From positions 1 through 24,075 of the forward strand of contig CAZTUL010000036.1 of assembly GCA_964616275.1 (NCBI GenBank): a DNA stretch of 24,075 nucleotides. The letters run 5' to 3'. Position numbers and translations under genes: made by a program. A model generated the notes under the pieces. The model had not been told where the DNA came from. It did not search any database and worked only from the letters and a program-made list of their open reading frames with translations. Below are positions 7,727 through 16,696 of the stretch, piece after piece (position 1 is the stretch's first letter; each line of letters opens with the position of its first letter). The DNA comes from CAYZJV01 sp964616275 (GTDB lineage: Bacteria; Spirochaetota; Spirochaetia; Sphaerochaetales; Sphaerochaetaceae).

Positions 7727-8881
7727 TTAGTAAGAGTCTATCTTGAGCCCTCCTACAGGCCGATACGGCTTCCATGTAGGCTTAAACCCAAAGATATGCT
7801 CATATTCCTCCATTCTCGTGGTGTACTGGTCAAGCGAATCTGGAGAGAGCAACACCAGGATGGTACCGCTGGAACCGGTGGTAATCATGGTGGCACCAAG
7901 ACATCCACTCATTTCAGTAGCTCGTTTGGTGAGCCAGTCAATTTCTGGACACGTTACTTCGAAGACGTCTCGCAACCCCGCCTGCACCTTACTGAGTACC
8001 TTACCATACAGTACCACATCATTTTGTGCAAGCAGACGGGCTGCCTCTTTGGCCAAACGGCTTTCCGCGAGAACATAAAGACATATCCTTTTATCTTCTT
8101 CAGTGAGCAATCCTATCGATTCTTTCACCTCTTGTTCAGAGACATCACGCATGAGACCATGTGGGAATACCAGACGGAATCGTTCAAAAGCTTTTTTACT
8201 TTCAACTCTCCGTATGGAAAGTTCCTCGCGTAATGCATGGGGAGAAATTTTACTCTCGACAATTATGGGGATTACAGAACCATCTTCAACTATCTGGGGT
8301 ATCCTCTCATAGGTTAGATGATGCACATCATACAGAAGTAGAAAATCCTTTCTCACTTGCAGCATGGCAAGAAATGTTACCAGTCTACAATCCTCTCCTA
8401 CGAATGAAGAAAGTGCCGAGTATCCAATTGCTGGACAATCCTCCAGATTTAAATCTTCGTGAAAAACTGATTTTAGTGCGATGGCAGTACCGAGAGCAAT
8501 CGCAGAGTTTACCATGGATCCTTCTCGATCTAATAAATCACCCGAGAAGGTTATATTACACCCTGAAGTAGGAAATCCTCGGCTATTGAGAACAGAAATA
8601 ACACCTTTGATGATATTTGCCCATCGATCTTCCCTGCGATATTTCACATTTTGAAGATTAAATCGTTTACGATCTTTCATGGGAGCCATAAACAACCGGA
8701 CACTTTGATCGGATCGAACCGAAAGTGCCACTTCGAGTGAACTTATCGCTGCTCCACATAATGAATAACCCTTACAATAGTCAGCGAATTCACCTAAGAA
8801 CGTCACAATCCCAGGGACAGTTACAACTACGCTAGGTGTATCATCATGTTCAAGCTCATGGAGTTCCGCAATCTGTTTCAT
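7727..8881 (-). CDS. Galactokinase-like GHMP-family protein with altered active site
   Basis: The 384-residue product aligns along its length with galactokinase, but key residues have changed. The signature GRVNLIGEHTDY reads GIVTFLGEFADY (24-35), losing the Arg and the His. The ATP-binding GLSSSAA segment reads GSMVNSAIALG (121-131). The segment that normally contains GIMDQ with the catalytic Asp reads CRLVTFLAM (165-173), placing Thr169 at the Asp position. Motif 3 is GATMITTGSSG (329-339) instead of GARMTGGGFGG. The C-terminal half (RDVSEQEV, AESRLAKEA, CPEID) stays typical. I infer it is not a functional galactokinase and may bind a sugar or nucleotide in a regulatory or structural role. 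The ATG has AAAGGAC upstream. SurE follows two bases after its stop. Confidence 0.85.
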   Translation of the reverse strand: MKQIAELHELEHDDTPSVVVTVPGIVTFLGEFADYCKGYSLCGAAISSLEVALSVRSDQSVRLFMAPMKDRKRFNLQNVKYRREDRWANIIKGVISVLNSRGFPTSGCNITFSGDLLDREGSMVNSAIALGTAIALKSVFHEDLNLEDCPAIGYSALSSFVGEDCRLVTFLAMLQVRKDFLLLYDVHHLTYERIPQIVEDGSVIPIIVESKISPHALREELSIRRVESKKAFERFRLVFPHGLMRDVSEQEVKESIGLLTEEDKRICLYVLAESRLAKEAARLLAQNDVVLYGKVLSKVQAGLRDVFEVTCPEIDWLTKRATEMSGCLGATMITTGSSGTILVLLSPDSLDQYTTRMEEYEHIFGFKPTWKPYRPVGGLKIDSY

Positions 8882-8952
8882 ATGGTCCTTTATGCATCAA
8901 TCTTAGGCTAAGAGTCCAAAGAATGCAATAAAAAGGTTCCGATTGCAATAAG

Positions 8953-9843
8953 TCAATGATTAGTTTTCGCTTGATACCCAAGTTGTCCCATCCTAGTGAG
9001 CACATCACTCAGGTTACCTTTGAACGGCCCAGGTGTCTCCATCTTAATCGAACAGAGTGCTGCTGCATGGTATAGTGCCTCTTCTGGATCAGCATCTAAT
9101 CGTTTCGCCAGATATGCAGCAAAGGTAGTATCTCCACGACCCGTTCGCCCTGAAAGATTGTCTGGATTGAACGGAGCTGTATACAGATTTCCTTCTGCAC
9201 AAACAAGAACTTCCTCGTTGTGAGTAATCATTACCTCTTGAGCTCCCATTCCAGCGAGTGTCCGGGCAGCTTCTTTTCGATCATGCAATCCTGTTAAAAT
9301 GTATGCTTCTGCTGCATCGGTTTTCAGATACTTTATGAATGGCAGTAATTCAGCGGCTCGCTCCCATTCTTTAAAAATCAAGGTTCCGTTCTCACTGCAA
9401 CGAAGTACTCCCTGTACATCGAGTGCAACTTCCCCTTTTTCAGCTAGGAAAGAGATAAAATTATCAGGAATCTCTCCTTTAAATAGCCCCGCCAAGTGAA
9501 ATACCCTACTTTCTGGAATATGAAAGTTTTCAATTTGGAAAGGGTCCGCTTGAGCATCAAGAATGACCTCTCTCCGTTCTCTATCCGGTGATTCATACCG
9601 TAGCGTGATTTGGGTAGTTCGTGGAGAGGGAATTCTTGTAACTGTAACACCTTCAAGACGAATTACATCTAAAAGTGAATCGTCTTCTGAGGTAGCCATC
9701 GTTATAACATGAACTTGTTTTCCCGATCGTGCCGCAGCGATTGAAGAATAGTAAACCGCTCCACCAAGGGCTTCAGAAACATCACCCATATCATAGAGGG
9801 TGTCCTTGCATATGTGCCCAATCATAGTAATATCGTACGCCAT
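8953..9843 (-). CDS. PfkB-family (ribokinase-like) carbohydrate or nucleoside kinase
   Basis: This 296-residue kinase has the PfkB fold. It begins DITMIGHICKDTL, has the glycine pair LGGAVYYSS (27-34) that contacts the sugar, and the C-terminal SGRTGRGDTTFAAYL with the catalytic base Asp238. The anion-hole motif is GRGD rather than the commoner GAGD, a variant seen in part of the family. The substrate cannot be read from sequence; a sugar or nucleoside hydroxyl is phosphorylated with ATP. The ATG follows AGGAG by nine bases. It stands alone between a hairpin terminator and a gap of about 70 bases before the galactokinase-like gene. Confidence 0.88.
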   Translation of the reverse strand: MAYDITMIGHICKDTLYDMGDVSEALGGAVYYSSIAAARSGKQVHVITMATSEDDSLLDVIRLEGVTVTRIPSPRTTQITLRYESPDRERREVILDAQADPFQIENFHIPESRVFHLAGLFKGEIPDNFISFLAEKGEVALDVQGVLRCSENGTLIFKEWERAAELLPFIKYLKTDAAEAYILTGLHDRKEAARTLAGMGAQEVMITHNEEVLVCAEGNLYTAPFNPDNLSGRTGRGDTTFAAYLAKRLDADPEEALYHAAALCSIKMETPGPFKGNLSDVLTRMGQLGYQAKTNH

Positions 9844-9865
9844 AGTATAAATCTCCTAAGGAAAC

Positions 9866-9894
9866 CTACGGCAAAGAACATTTCTTTGCCGTAG
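9866..9894 (-). terminator. Hairpin terminator after the ABC transporter operon
   Basis: CTACGGCAAAG (9866-9876) and CTTTGCCGTAG (9884-9894) form a perfect 11-base stem with a 7-base loop, ten bases past the stop of the substrate-binding protein gene. The minus-strand sequence after it (GTTTCCTT) is only a weak U-tract, so termination may be partial and let some transcripts continue into the pfkB-type gene. It could equally act as an mRNA-stabilising 3' hairpin. Confidence 0.65.
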
Positions 9895-9903
9895 ATATTG
9901 TTG

Positions 9904-11085
9904 TTATTGTACGGTGAGCCAGAAGTTCCTCAGTTCATCCTGGTGCTGATAATTATAATTCAGATCAAGCGGCCAGAGATTCAAAGTATCCAAAGCAGGT
10001 GTATCTATTGGTTCCACGTCCCCACGTGTTGGCCAGGAACCTCGCACGTAGAAAGGCTGGAATCCAGAACCTGTACCTTCCACTTCTCCTCCCATCCAAC
10101 GGATGAGTAGTTTTGCAGCGTTTACACTCTCTGAACGATCAGCAATATACAAGTACGCAGGGTCGGAGACACCAAGTCGAGGACTTACATCCCAAGCAAC
10201 ATCCATAAACAGATTCTTCTTAGGACCAGCATCACGCATCTTGCTGGATGTAGCAATACCAAAGGGAGGATTTGCTTGTCCAGGAGCTCCTACGGCTTGA
10301 ACTATATCCGTGTCCGAGGTCATTACAATCAAATCATTTTTTGCGAGTCGCTTGAGAAACTCATATCCGGCATTACTTGTTCCATCAAGAACCACATCTT
10401 CGCCAAACTCTTCACGATAGGCTGCAGCCATCTCCTCTGGGTGACTCACAATCGAAAGAAACAGTCCCATGGTTTCGGAGTTTTCAATCGGATTTCTCAG
10501 GATAATCTTTCCCCGATACTCAGGCCGTGTTAAATCCCACCAAGAATCGATTGGGCTCTCATCATATACCTCAGAGTTGTAGAAGATTTGTTTCATCTCA
10601 AAGTAAGGAGCAAATCCGCCGCTTTTAAACATTTCTGGAGCTGTTTGTGTTAAATCAGAGGGATTATACTCTCTCAGTTGTCCTCGTTTAACGAACTCGT
10701 TATATACAGACCCATCAGTGTCTTTTACGAAGATAATGTCAGCATTATTTATGTTAGCCACATATTCATGTTGATACTTCTCCAGCAGTTCTGATTGCCG
10801 CATGTCATAGACAACAACCTCAATCCCGGGATATTGGGCTTCAAACGTTTCTTTTACTGAATTTATCCGGCTCGACATAGAATAGACCGTTACTGAGCCT
10901 TCTGCTTTTGCCTTTTCATACAATTCCTCTACTGATAAATCCTCGTAAAAATTAACACGTGTGACCCAGTCTTCTGCTTTTGCTGAAGATGCGACTTCGT
11001 TCGATGTAGTTTTTGAGCAAGCAGTCATTACTACAACCAAGACGAGAGCTATCGAAAGCATTGTCCAAACTCTTCCCTTTTTCAT
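9904..11085 (-). CDS. ABC transporter substrate-binding lipoprotein (FbpA/AfuA type)
   Basis: The 393-residue protein has a lipoprotein signal: MKKGRVW, a hydrophobic stretch, then the lipobox MTAC with the lipidated Cys23. The mature part is a type-2 periplasmic binding protein starting VTVYSMSSRINSVKETFEAQYP, the pattern of the ferric-iron/phosphosugar group, with DIIFVKDTDG and FYNSEVYDESPIDSWWDLTRPEYRGKI-like hinge segments. It delivers ligand to the permease and ATPase encoded just upstream. The ligand is not certain; the LacI regulator and hydrolases in the same operon favour an organic phosphate over iron. AAAGGAG lies six bases before the ATG. It is the last gene of the operon. Confidence 0.9.
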   Translation of the reverse strand: MKKGRVWTMLSIALVLVVVMTACSKTTSNEVASSAKAEDWVTRVNFYEDLSVEELYEKAKAEGSVTVYSMSSRINSVKETFEAQYPGIEVVVYDMRQSELLEKYQHEYVANINNADIIFVKDTDGSVYNEFVKRGQLREYNPSDLTQTAPEMFKSGGFAPYFEMKQIFYNSEVYDESPIDSWWDLTRPEYRGKIILRNPIENSETMGLFLSIVSHPEEMAAAYREEFGEDVVLDGTSNAGYEFLKRLAKNDLIVMTSDTDIVQAVGAPGQANPPFGIATSSKMRDAGPKKNLFMDVAWDVSPRLGVSDPAYLYIADRSESVNAAKLLIRWMGGEVEGTGSGFQPFYVRGSWPTRGDVEPIDTPALDTLNLWPLDLNYNYQHQDELRNFWLTVQ

Positions 11086-11148
11086 ACGTTCTCCTTTATT
11101 GTGATTTCTCTTCAGGATTAACCCGTATCGTGGATCAATCCGTTGATT

Positions 11149-12288
11149 TTACATTGCACGCACTATCAGTGTTGCATCATTGTCTTCGTATACATTCATG
11201 CGATTCTGTTTCAGAAATATCCACACATGGTCATCCACTTCGTATTGCTGTAAACCTATCTCTTTTGCCATAAGTAAATGGCTCCCAAGCTCCAATTCCA
11301 TAAGAGTCTCTGAACCCGCCGGCAAGATTGAAGAAATACGGCAGGCGAAATACCCTGTACGCTCTTCTCTACTAACAATGATATCTTCTGGACGGATTGC
11401 CATTGTTACATTACAGCAATCCGCCGCTTGTGAAATTCTCTTGAGCATGCCATTACTTCTCTCTCCCAACTTGTCAAATTCTAGAACACCGAACTCTGAT
11501 TCAATAATCATTGAGGAGTCAGTCAATGCTTTTACGGTACCTGGAAGAAAGTTGATTTTTGGGTTTCCTATGAATTCGGCAACTTTTAATGTTGAAGGGT
11601 TATTGTAAATCTCATAAGGAGTATTGCATTGTGTTAGAATACCATCAAAATAGACTGCGATTTTTGAAGAAAGTGTAAGTGCTTCCACCTGATCATGTGT
11701 TACATAAATGATTGTTGTCTTTAGTTCCTTGTGAAGACGTTTTAGCTCAGCCCTCATATCTACTCGTAACTTTGCATCAAGATTTGACAGTGGCTCATCG
11801 AGGAGTAAAATCTTTGGCTGAGAGACAATCGCTCGGGCAATCGCAACTCTTTGTTGCTGGCCTCCAGAGAGTTCAGATGGATACCTCTGTGCATATTCCC
11901 TAATCTGCATCCGATCAAGAGCTGACATGACTTTCTCAGAAATTTCATGTTTGGGTAATTTTTGTATGGTTAAACCAAAAGCAACGTTCTGAAATACTGT
12001 CATATGCGGCCAAAGAGCATAGCTTTGAAATACTAAATTAAGATTTCTTTTTGAGGGCGGAGCGAATTTGCCGGTGTGAGGGTCAGCAACACGCTCGCCA
12101 TCAATAATTACCTCACCACTCTGTGGGTTTTCCAATCCAGAGATTACTCTGAGTGTTGTAGTCTTCCCACAACCAGATGGCCCAAGTAGTGTCATAAAAT
12201 CACCCTGTTCTATCACTAAATCCACATCTTTTAGGATATGTACTTTATCGTAAAACTTATTTACTTTTTTTAGTTCAATTCTGCTCAT
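11149..12288 (-). CDS. ABC transporter ATPase with TOBE domain (FbpC/UgpC type)
   Basis: This is a 379-residue cytoplasmic ATPase that powers the adjacent permease. It shows Walker A GPSGCGKT (36-43), the Q-loop region LVFQSYALWPHMTV, signature LSGGQQQRVAIARA, Walker B ILLLDEPLSNLDAKLR and the switch His in YVTHDQ. From about residue 240 it carries a TOBE/OB regulatory domain typical of sugar, polyamine, iron and phosphosugar importers (MAIRPEDI). The ATG lies one base after the permease stop and uses GGAGG within the end of the permease gene, so the two are coupled. A 63-base gap without an evident operator separates it from the binding-protein gene. Confidence 0.95.
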   Translation of the reverse strand: MSRIELKKVNKFYDKVHILKDVDLVIEQGDFMTLLGPSGCGKTTTLRVISGLENPQSGEVIIDGERVADPHTGKFAPPSKRNLNLVFQSYALWPHMTVFQNVAFGLTIQKLPKHEISEKVMSALDRMQIREYAQRYPSELSGGQQQRVAIARAIVSQPKILLLDEPLSNLDAKLRVDMRAELKRLHKELKTTIIYVTHDQVEALTLSSKIAVYFDGILTQCNTPYEIYNNPSTLKVAEFIGNPKINFLPGTVKALTDSSMIIESEFGVLEFDKLGERSNGMLKRISQAADCCNVTMAIRPEDIIVSREERTGYFACRISSILPAGSETLMELELGSHLLMAKEIGLQQYEVDDHVWIFLKQNRMNVYEDNDATLIVRAM

Positions 12289-12289
12289 A

Positions 12290-14128
12290 TCAACCTCCGA
12301 TTCCTTTTGAAATATCTGCTTTGCTGACCTTTCTTGCTATAAAATTCACCACCATGATGATAAAAATGATTAAGGTGGTTATTGCATTGGAGAACTGTGC
12401 GTATCCAGACTCGGTGTATGAGTAGGTCAGACTAGTTAGTGTGGATGTTTCTGGTGTAACCAGCAGCATAATCAATGCAAGCTCTTTCATACCGCTTATA
12501 AAAATTAACAAGAAAGCACTAAATACTCCCCCTTTAGCAAGCGGCAAAATGAGTTTAGAAAAAATCTTCACCCAGGGAGCACCTTCAATTTTTGCTGCTT
12601 CCTCAAGTTCACTGTGAATTTGCAGCATACTGCTTGTCCCTGACCTGACAGCAAATGGCAAATACTTAACAATGCTAATCAGAACGAGCAGACTAAAGGT
12701 TCCATACAGTACAGGGATAAACAAATGAGAACGAGAAAACATGGAAAGGTAGATTGTACTCAATGCGATAGAGGGGATAAGCATCGGCGTAAATGAAATT
12801 TGTTCAATGAACCTTCCGCTAAGCTTTTTTCTACCGCGAGAGATAAGATATCCAAGTAGCAATCCAACAACTGTTGCTATGAGCGATACTATGGAGACTA
12901 GCTTCAAGGTATTTATCAACGAGGTCCAGATTCTTGGGTTATGAAAAATTCCTGCTTCTCCATCAGCGATAGCCTGATTTGATTCACCAATCCAGAAGTG
13001 GAGTGTGAGATTATCTAGACTATACACTCCAGGTTTAAGCATAACACTCTGCCAGACTAGAACAAAGAGGGGGAGAATGACACAGAGGAAAACAAACAGT
13101 AATACAAGTCCAGTAATTACCGGCCTCAGTCTTTTTAATTTGATGAGATTGGTACGTGTACTCTTCCCTCCAATAGTGGTAAAACTTTTTCGTTTTCCAA
13201 TAGCCTTTTGATTTAGATATACCGTGAAACTAGCAACTAAAATGAGCACAATACTCAATACATATGCTTGTGTGGTCATCCGGTTTCGAATGTTGGTATA
13301 AATCATCGTAGATAGTGTGTAGTAGTTAACTTTCATGCCAAGAAAGGCTGGAACACCAAATGATCCAATCGCTTTAGAGAATGTGAGAATAAATGAAGAA
13401 AGAATCGCCGGCATCACTAATGGGAAGGTGATCTTCATTAGTATTGTGCCCCTTTTTGCCCCAGTTATCTCGGCCATTTCTTCTAAATCTCCACCGATAG
13501 AGGTGAGTGCAGCAGATATAAGAAGAAAGGAAAAAACAAAATAGTGTAGCGATAAAGACAGTACAATAGGAAAAAACCCATATGAAATCCAATCTGGAGG
13601 AGCTACATTAAATACTGCTTGGAACATTCCTGGGTAGCCTCCGATTCTCTCATTCTTGAAAAGAATCTGCCATGCCAGAGCCTTACACCATGAAGGCACC
13701 ATATAAGCTACAACCAAAATGAATGAGAAAAATTTCTTCATCGGAAGATCTGTTCGCGTAACCAACCACGCCAATACGCCTCCTATCAGGATTCCAAGGA
13801 AAGAAACACTGAGAGAAGTTAACAATGAATTAATCAAGGGGGTATAGAACATAGCATTACTTATGTTGCTCGCAAACGCAGTTTTCCAGTATTGTATAGT
13901 GCCGGTTCCCTCCTCAGCTCCAATTCGCATTGCGTCACGGTACTGCAGTTGAAATGATTTTGTAAAAATCTCCCACAAAGGAAGTGCTATAAGAAAGAGC
14001 AACACTACAATTGCAACGACACTAATGAAATTCTGTGGGTTCTGCATATAGTTTTTTAGCCGATTCATATAGAGATGAAATTTACTTATATGTCTTTCGT
14101 TGATACTAGACTCGCTTGTGCTTACCAT
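12290..14128 (-). CDS. Fused two-domain ABC permease (FbpB/AfuB type)
   Basis: The 612-residue inner-membrane protein carries two binding-protein-dependent permease domains in one chain, as in FbpB. The first ATPase-coupling (EAA) loop reads EEMAEITGAKRGTILMKITFP and the second EEAAKIEGAPWVKIFSKLILP, each followed by hydrophobic segments; about a dozen membrane spans are visible. The frame is open 18 codons further upstream, but the ATG at 14128 has GGAGGG five bases before it and begins MVSTSESS, so I use that start. This leaves 31 bases after the HAD gene. It should form the pore for the substrate-binding lipoprotein and ATPase of the same operon. Confidence 0.93.
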   Translation of the reverse strand: MVSTSESSINERHISKFHLYMNRLKNYMQNPQNFISVVAIVVLLFLIALPLWEIFTKSFQLQYRDAMRIGAEEGTGTIQYWKTAFASNISNAMFYTPLINSLLTSLSVSFLGILIGGVLAWLVTRTDLPMKKFFSFILVVAYMVPSWCKALAWQILFKNERIGGYPGMFQAVFNVAPPDWISYGFFPIVLSLSLHYFVFSFLLISAALTSIGGDLEEMAEITGAKRGTILMKITFPLVMPAILSSFILTFSKAIGSFGVPAFLGMKVNYYTLSTMIYTNIRNRMTTQAYVLSIVLILVASFTVYLNQKAIGKRKSFTTIGGKSTRTNLIKLKRLRPVITGLVLLFVFLCVILPLFVLVWQSVMLKPGVYSLDNLTLHFWIGESNQAIADGEAGIFHNPRIWTSLINTLKLVSIVSLIATVVGLLLGYLISRGRKKLSGRFIEQISFTPMLIPSIALSTIYLSMFSRSHLFIPVLYGTFSLLVLISIVKYLPFAVRSGTSSMLQIHSELEEAAKIEGAPWVKIFSKLILPLAKGGVFSAFLLIFISGMKELALIMLLVTPETSTLTSLTYSYTESGYAQFSNAITTLIIFIIMVVNFIARKVSKADISKGIGG

Positions 14129-14159
14129 TATGACCCTCCTTCTTTCTAGACTAGTCCAA

Positions 14160-14918
14160 TCAAGCTTTGTTAATCTCATCAATGATAGGTGGAATCTCCA
14201 TAAGAGAACTAATAATAAAATCGGGGACTAACTCATTATTGACTTCGACATCGCTCAATTTCGTAAATTCCGACTTAATCTGTATAGTTTTAGATAGACC
14301 TGCACTTATAGCTCCTGCAACATCTCTCGACAAGGTATCGCCAACGTACATAGCTTGAGAAGATTTGCTATGCATCCTTTTGAGGGCATCATGGAACAAA
14401 AATGGATGTGGTTTGCGAATACCGTAATCAACCGAAAGAACTATTACCTCAAAGAATGACTGTATCCTATAGTTTTTAAGAGATTCACGTACCTGCGTGA
14501 AACTCCCTGTGTTGCTGATTACTCCCATCCTGATGCCACGATCCTTAAGACCTTGCAGCATCTCATGGAGGCCTTCTCGACATTTTCGAGTTATTACTTC
14601 TGTTTCCCAGAAATAGGCAAGTTCCTCATGATGATTGAAAATAATCTGATCTTCGACAGCATAATCTTTGAGAACCCAATCTCTCCATACCATTGCAGGA
14701 TGTCCCTCTACACAAGATTTCTCTCTAAACTTTCGGTACATCGCATAATTCTTTTGCATTCGACTGTAACAGGTTGCACCATCTTCATTGGTAATATCAC
14801 CATATGGAATCTGAAGTATCTGTTCCAACCGTTTAGGGAGTATAGAGGCAATTTCGGGTACATACCAGATTTCCTCAAGCGTCCCCCCCATGTCAAATAA
14901 AACTGTGTCAATTTTCAT
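14160..14918 (-). CDS. HAD-superfamily hydrolase (FDMGGTL variant)
   Basis: The 252-residue protein has the four HAD motifs: motif I FDMGGTL with nucleophile Asp9, motif II ISNTGS, motif III with RKPHPFLF and motif IV VGDTLSRDVAGAISAGL. It has a helical cap between motifs I and II, as in subclass IA phosphatases. The second motif I Asp, usually the acid/base in phosphatases, is Gly11. This FDxGGTL form recurs in HAD proteins, and it may alter or lower phosphatase activity. The ATG overlaps the PHP gene stop by four bases with GAAGGGG as ribosome-binding site. Operon position with an importer suggests it processes the imported compound. Confidence 0.88.
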   Translation of the reverse strand: MKIDTVLFDMGGTLEEIWYVPEIASILPKRLEQILQIPYGDITNEDGATCYSRMQKNYAMYRKFREKSCVEGHPAMVWRDWVLKDYAVEDQIIFNHHEELAYFWETEVITRKCREGLHEMLQGLKDRGIRMGVISNTGSFTQVRESLKNYRIQSFFEVIVLSVDYGIRKPHPFLFHDALKRMHSKSSQAMYVGDTLSRDVAGAISAGLSKTIQIKSEFTKLSDVEVNNELVPDFIISSLMEIPPIIDEINKA

Positions 14919-15595
14919 AAAATCCCCTTCTTAACCAAAGATGTCGTATCAAGTGCTTTAACCATCATTACAAATTCATCAATCGAATATATTCGATTCG
15001 GGAAAGCAACTCCTCCAGTCGCTAAATCTCCTGGTCTATGAAAATCAGAACCCGAAAGTATTAGCAGATTATGTTCATGAGCAATTGCTTCAGCTGTTTC
15101 ATTTCGTGAATCGTGTCGAGGGTTTCCATTATAGATTTCAAAGCCATCTACTACGAGCGGGAAAAGCGGGGCACATCCATCTCTGTAAGGATGTGCCTGA
15201 TAGACTACTACGTTCCCAAGACTACGAATTGAATTCATGAATTGGGTGATGGACCATGAAAGAATTGACTCGTGCTCCTTGAGGAACGCTTCGTCAATCC
15301 CATACACGAGGTAGTCATTATCATTCTCTGTGAATCGAAGTTCAATTCCCCAGAATACATCCATATCCAATGTTTTTGCCATAGGTACTGCATTCCTATA
15401 GCCAGCAAGATATCGGTCTATCTTCTCTTCCCATGAAATTTTTCCATAAGCGTTCAAATTTTCTTCGTTAAAATGATCCGTAAAGACTATGCCTTGATAT
15501 CCTGCATCTCGATACATCTGCAGACCTCTTCCCGCCGGTACATGTCCGCAGAGACTAGATTCGGCGGTATGAGCATGGGTTTCATATCTATACAT
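14915..15595 (-). CDS. PHP-domain metal-dependent phosphoesterase
   Basis: This 226-residue protein is a single PHP domain. Its metal-site residues are visible: His7 and His9 (ETHAHT), His41 (TDHF), Glu85 (GIELRF), His135 (QAHPYR), Glu153 (EIYNGN) and Asp184/His186 (SGSDFH). PHP enzymes hydrolyse phosphate esters or phosphodiesters such as histidinol phosphate or nucleotide derivatives using two or three metals. The specific substrate is unknown. GAGGAG lies seven bases before the ATG. It is the first gene of the hydrolase-transporter operon, downstream of a candidate LacI-type operator, which ties its job to the imported substrate. Confidence 0.9.
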   Translation of the reverse strand: MYRYETHAHTAESSLCGHVPAGRGLQMYRDAGYQGIVFTDHFNEENLNAYGKISWEEKIDRYLAGYRNAVPMAKTLDMDVFWGIELRFTENDNDYLVYGIDEAFLKEHESILSWSITQFMNSIRSLGNVVVYQAHPYRDGCAPLFPLVVDGFEIYNGNPRHDSRNETAEAIAHEHNLLILSGSDFHRPGDLATGGVAFPNRIYSIDEFVMMVKALDTTSLVKKGIL

Positions 15596-15644
15596 TCACA
15601 AACTCCTCATCATCTGGACAAATCATCCTATGACTTTTTATTTT

Positions 15645-15662
15645 AACTTAAACGTTATAGTT
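15645..15662. promoter_or_regulatory. Candidate LacI-type operator upstream of the PHP/transporter operon
   Basis: AACTTAAACGTTATAGTT is an 18-base imperfect palindrome (7 of 9 pairs) centred on CG, the usual centre of LacI-family operators. It lies in the gap between the regulator stop and the PHP start and shares the ACTTAAACGTT core with the site at the lacI promoter. A possible -10 (TATAAC) overlaps it on the minus strand, but no clear -35 is seen. Confidence 0.6.
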
Positions 15663-15682
15663 ACCATCTAAAAAAAATTACA

Positions 15683-16696
15683 TTACCAATCCCGTTTCGT
15701 AGACCTTCGTATCCGTAGTTCTGGCTGTAACACAATTCGCTTATTCACTTCGTCTGTAGGTTTACCACTTATCATTTCATGGAGATGCTCAAAAGCAATT
15801 TTCCCTGTTTCGAATTTTGGCTGCCATACAGTGGTAAGATTAATCATTGGCAAAGAAACAAATGCGATATCATCATATCCGATAACACATACATCCTCAG
15901 GAACTCGGATATTTGCTTCATTAAGTGCTTGCATTACTCCTATCGCCATTAAATCGTTAAGTGCGAAAATCGCTGTCGGAAGAGTGGATCTCTCTGCGAG
16001 TACTTTTTGCATGGTAGCCATACCACACTCAATTCCTTTCAGCCCACTTGTATTGAATACCACATCGGGTTGAAATCCACTCTCCAGCATAACATCTCTA
16101 TATCCGTTCATACGATCATTTCGGGTCTTTGTGCTTAAATCATCGCAAATCATGAGAATTTCAGAATGCCCAGTCTCAATCAGATGAGAAGCTGCTAGAC
16201 GCCCACCTCGGTAGTTGTCAATTCCAATGTAATTCTCCATGGTGTCGTTAACTTTCCCCCCAAAATAGATGACTGGTACTTGATTCCGAACTATTTTTTT
16301 TATTTGGGAAATATCATTACTTACTGGACTGATCAGTAATCCAGCAACACGATTCTCCATCATTGTATTTATATAGTTTTGCTCATGCTCAAGGCTACGT
16401 TTTGTATCGCCCAATAGGAGCGTGTAGCCATAGTCAATAGCGGTATCGTTAATCCCCTTATAGATACTTGGATAGATTGGAGTGGAGATATCTGGTACAA
16501 GAACACCTATAGTATGATTACTCATCTTCACAAGATTACGAGCAATCATATTTGGGGTATACCCGAGCTCTTGGCTAATACTAATAATCTTTGCACGAGT
16601 ATTGTCACTTATATCAGATTTTCCATTGAGGGCTTTTGACACAGCAGCTGGTGAGACTCCCGCTCTGACTGCAATTTCCTTAATAGTAACTTTCAC
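15683..16696 (-). CDS. LacI-family transcriptional regulator
   Basis: The protein (337 residues from the chosen start) has an N-terminal helix-turn-helix, VTIKEIAVRAGVSPAAVSKAL, with the hinge helix NLVKMSNHTIGVLVPD, and then a periplasmic-binding-protein-like sensor domain ending in ELRIRRSTKRDW. It should bind a sugar-like effector and control the adjacent hydrolase/transporter operon. I chose GTG at 16696 because GGAG sits six bases upstream and the resulting MKVTIKEIA is a typical LacI start. The ATG at 16708 would add four residues but lacks a ribosome-binding site and abuts the operator. The candidate operator between its -10 box and its start suggests self-repression. Confidence 0.93.
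   Translation of the reverse strand: MKVTIKEIAVRAGVSPAAVSKALNGKSDISDNTRAKIISISQELGYTPNMIARNLVKMSNHTIGVLVPDISTPIYPSIYKGINDTAIDYGYTLLLGDTKRSLEHEQNYINTMMENRVAGLLISPVSNDISQIKKIVRNQVPVIYFGGKVNDTMENYIGIDNYRGGRLAASHLIETGHSEILMICDDLSTKTRNDRMNGYRDVMLESGFQPDVVFNTSGLKGIECGMATMQKVLAERSTLPTAIFALNDLMAIGVMQALNEANIRVPEDVCVIGYDDIAFVSLPMINLTTVWQPKFETGKIAFEHLHEMISGKPTDEVNKRIVLQPELRIRRSTKRDW

Noticed and set aside
7725..7775. Upstream extension of SurE by 17 residues
   Set aside because: The added residues lie over the end of the previous gene and do not match the SurE N-terminus; the ATG at 7724 fits coupling and family length.
7743..8571. Several overlapping plus-strand reading frames opposite the galactokinase-like gene
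   Set aside because: They are antisense shadows; the minus-strand frame shows full-length family similarity.
8882..8952. Promoter for the galactokinase-like gene (TTGCAT, 17 bases, TAAGAT; or TTGACT with a poor -10)
   Set aside because: Matches to consensus are too weak to choose between the options, although a promoter in this 71-base gap is plausible.
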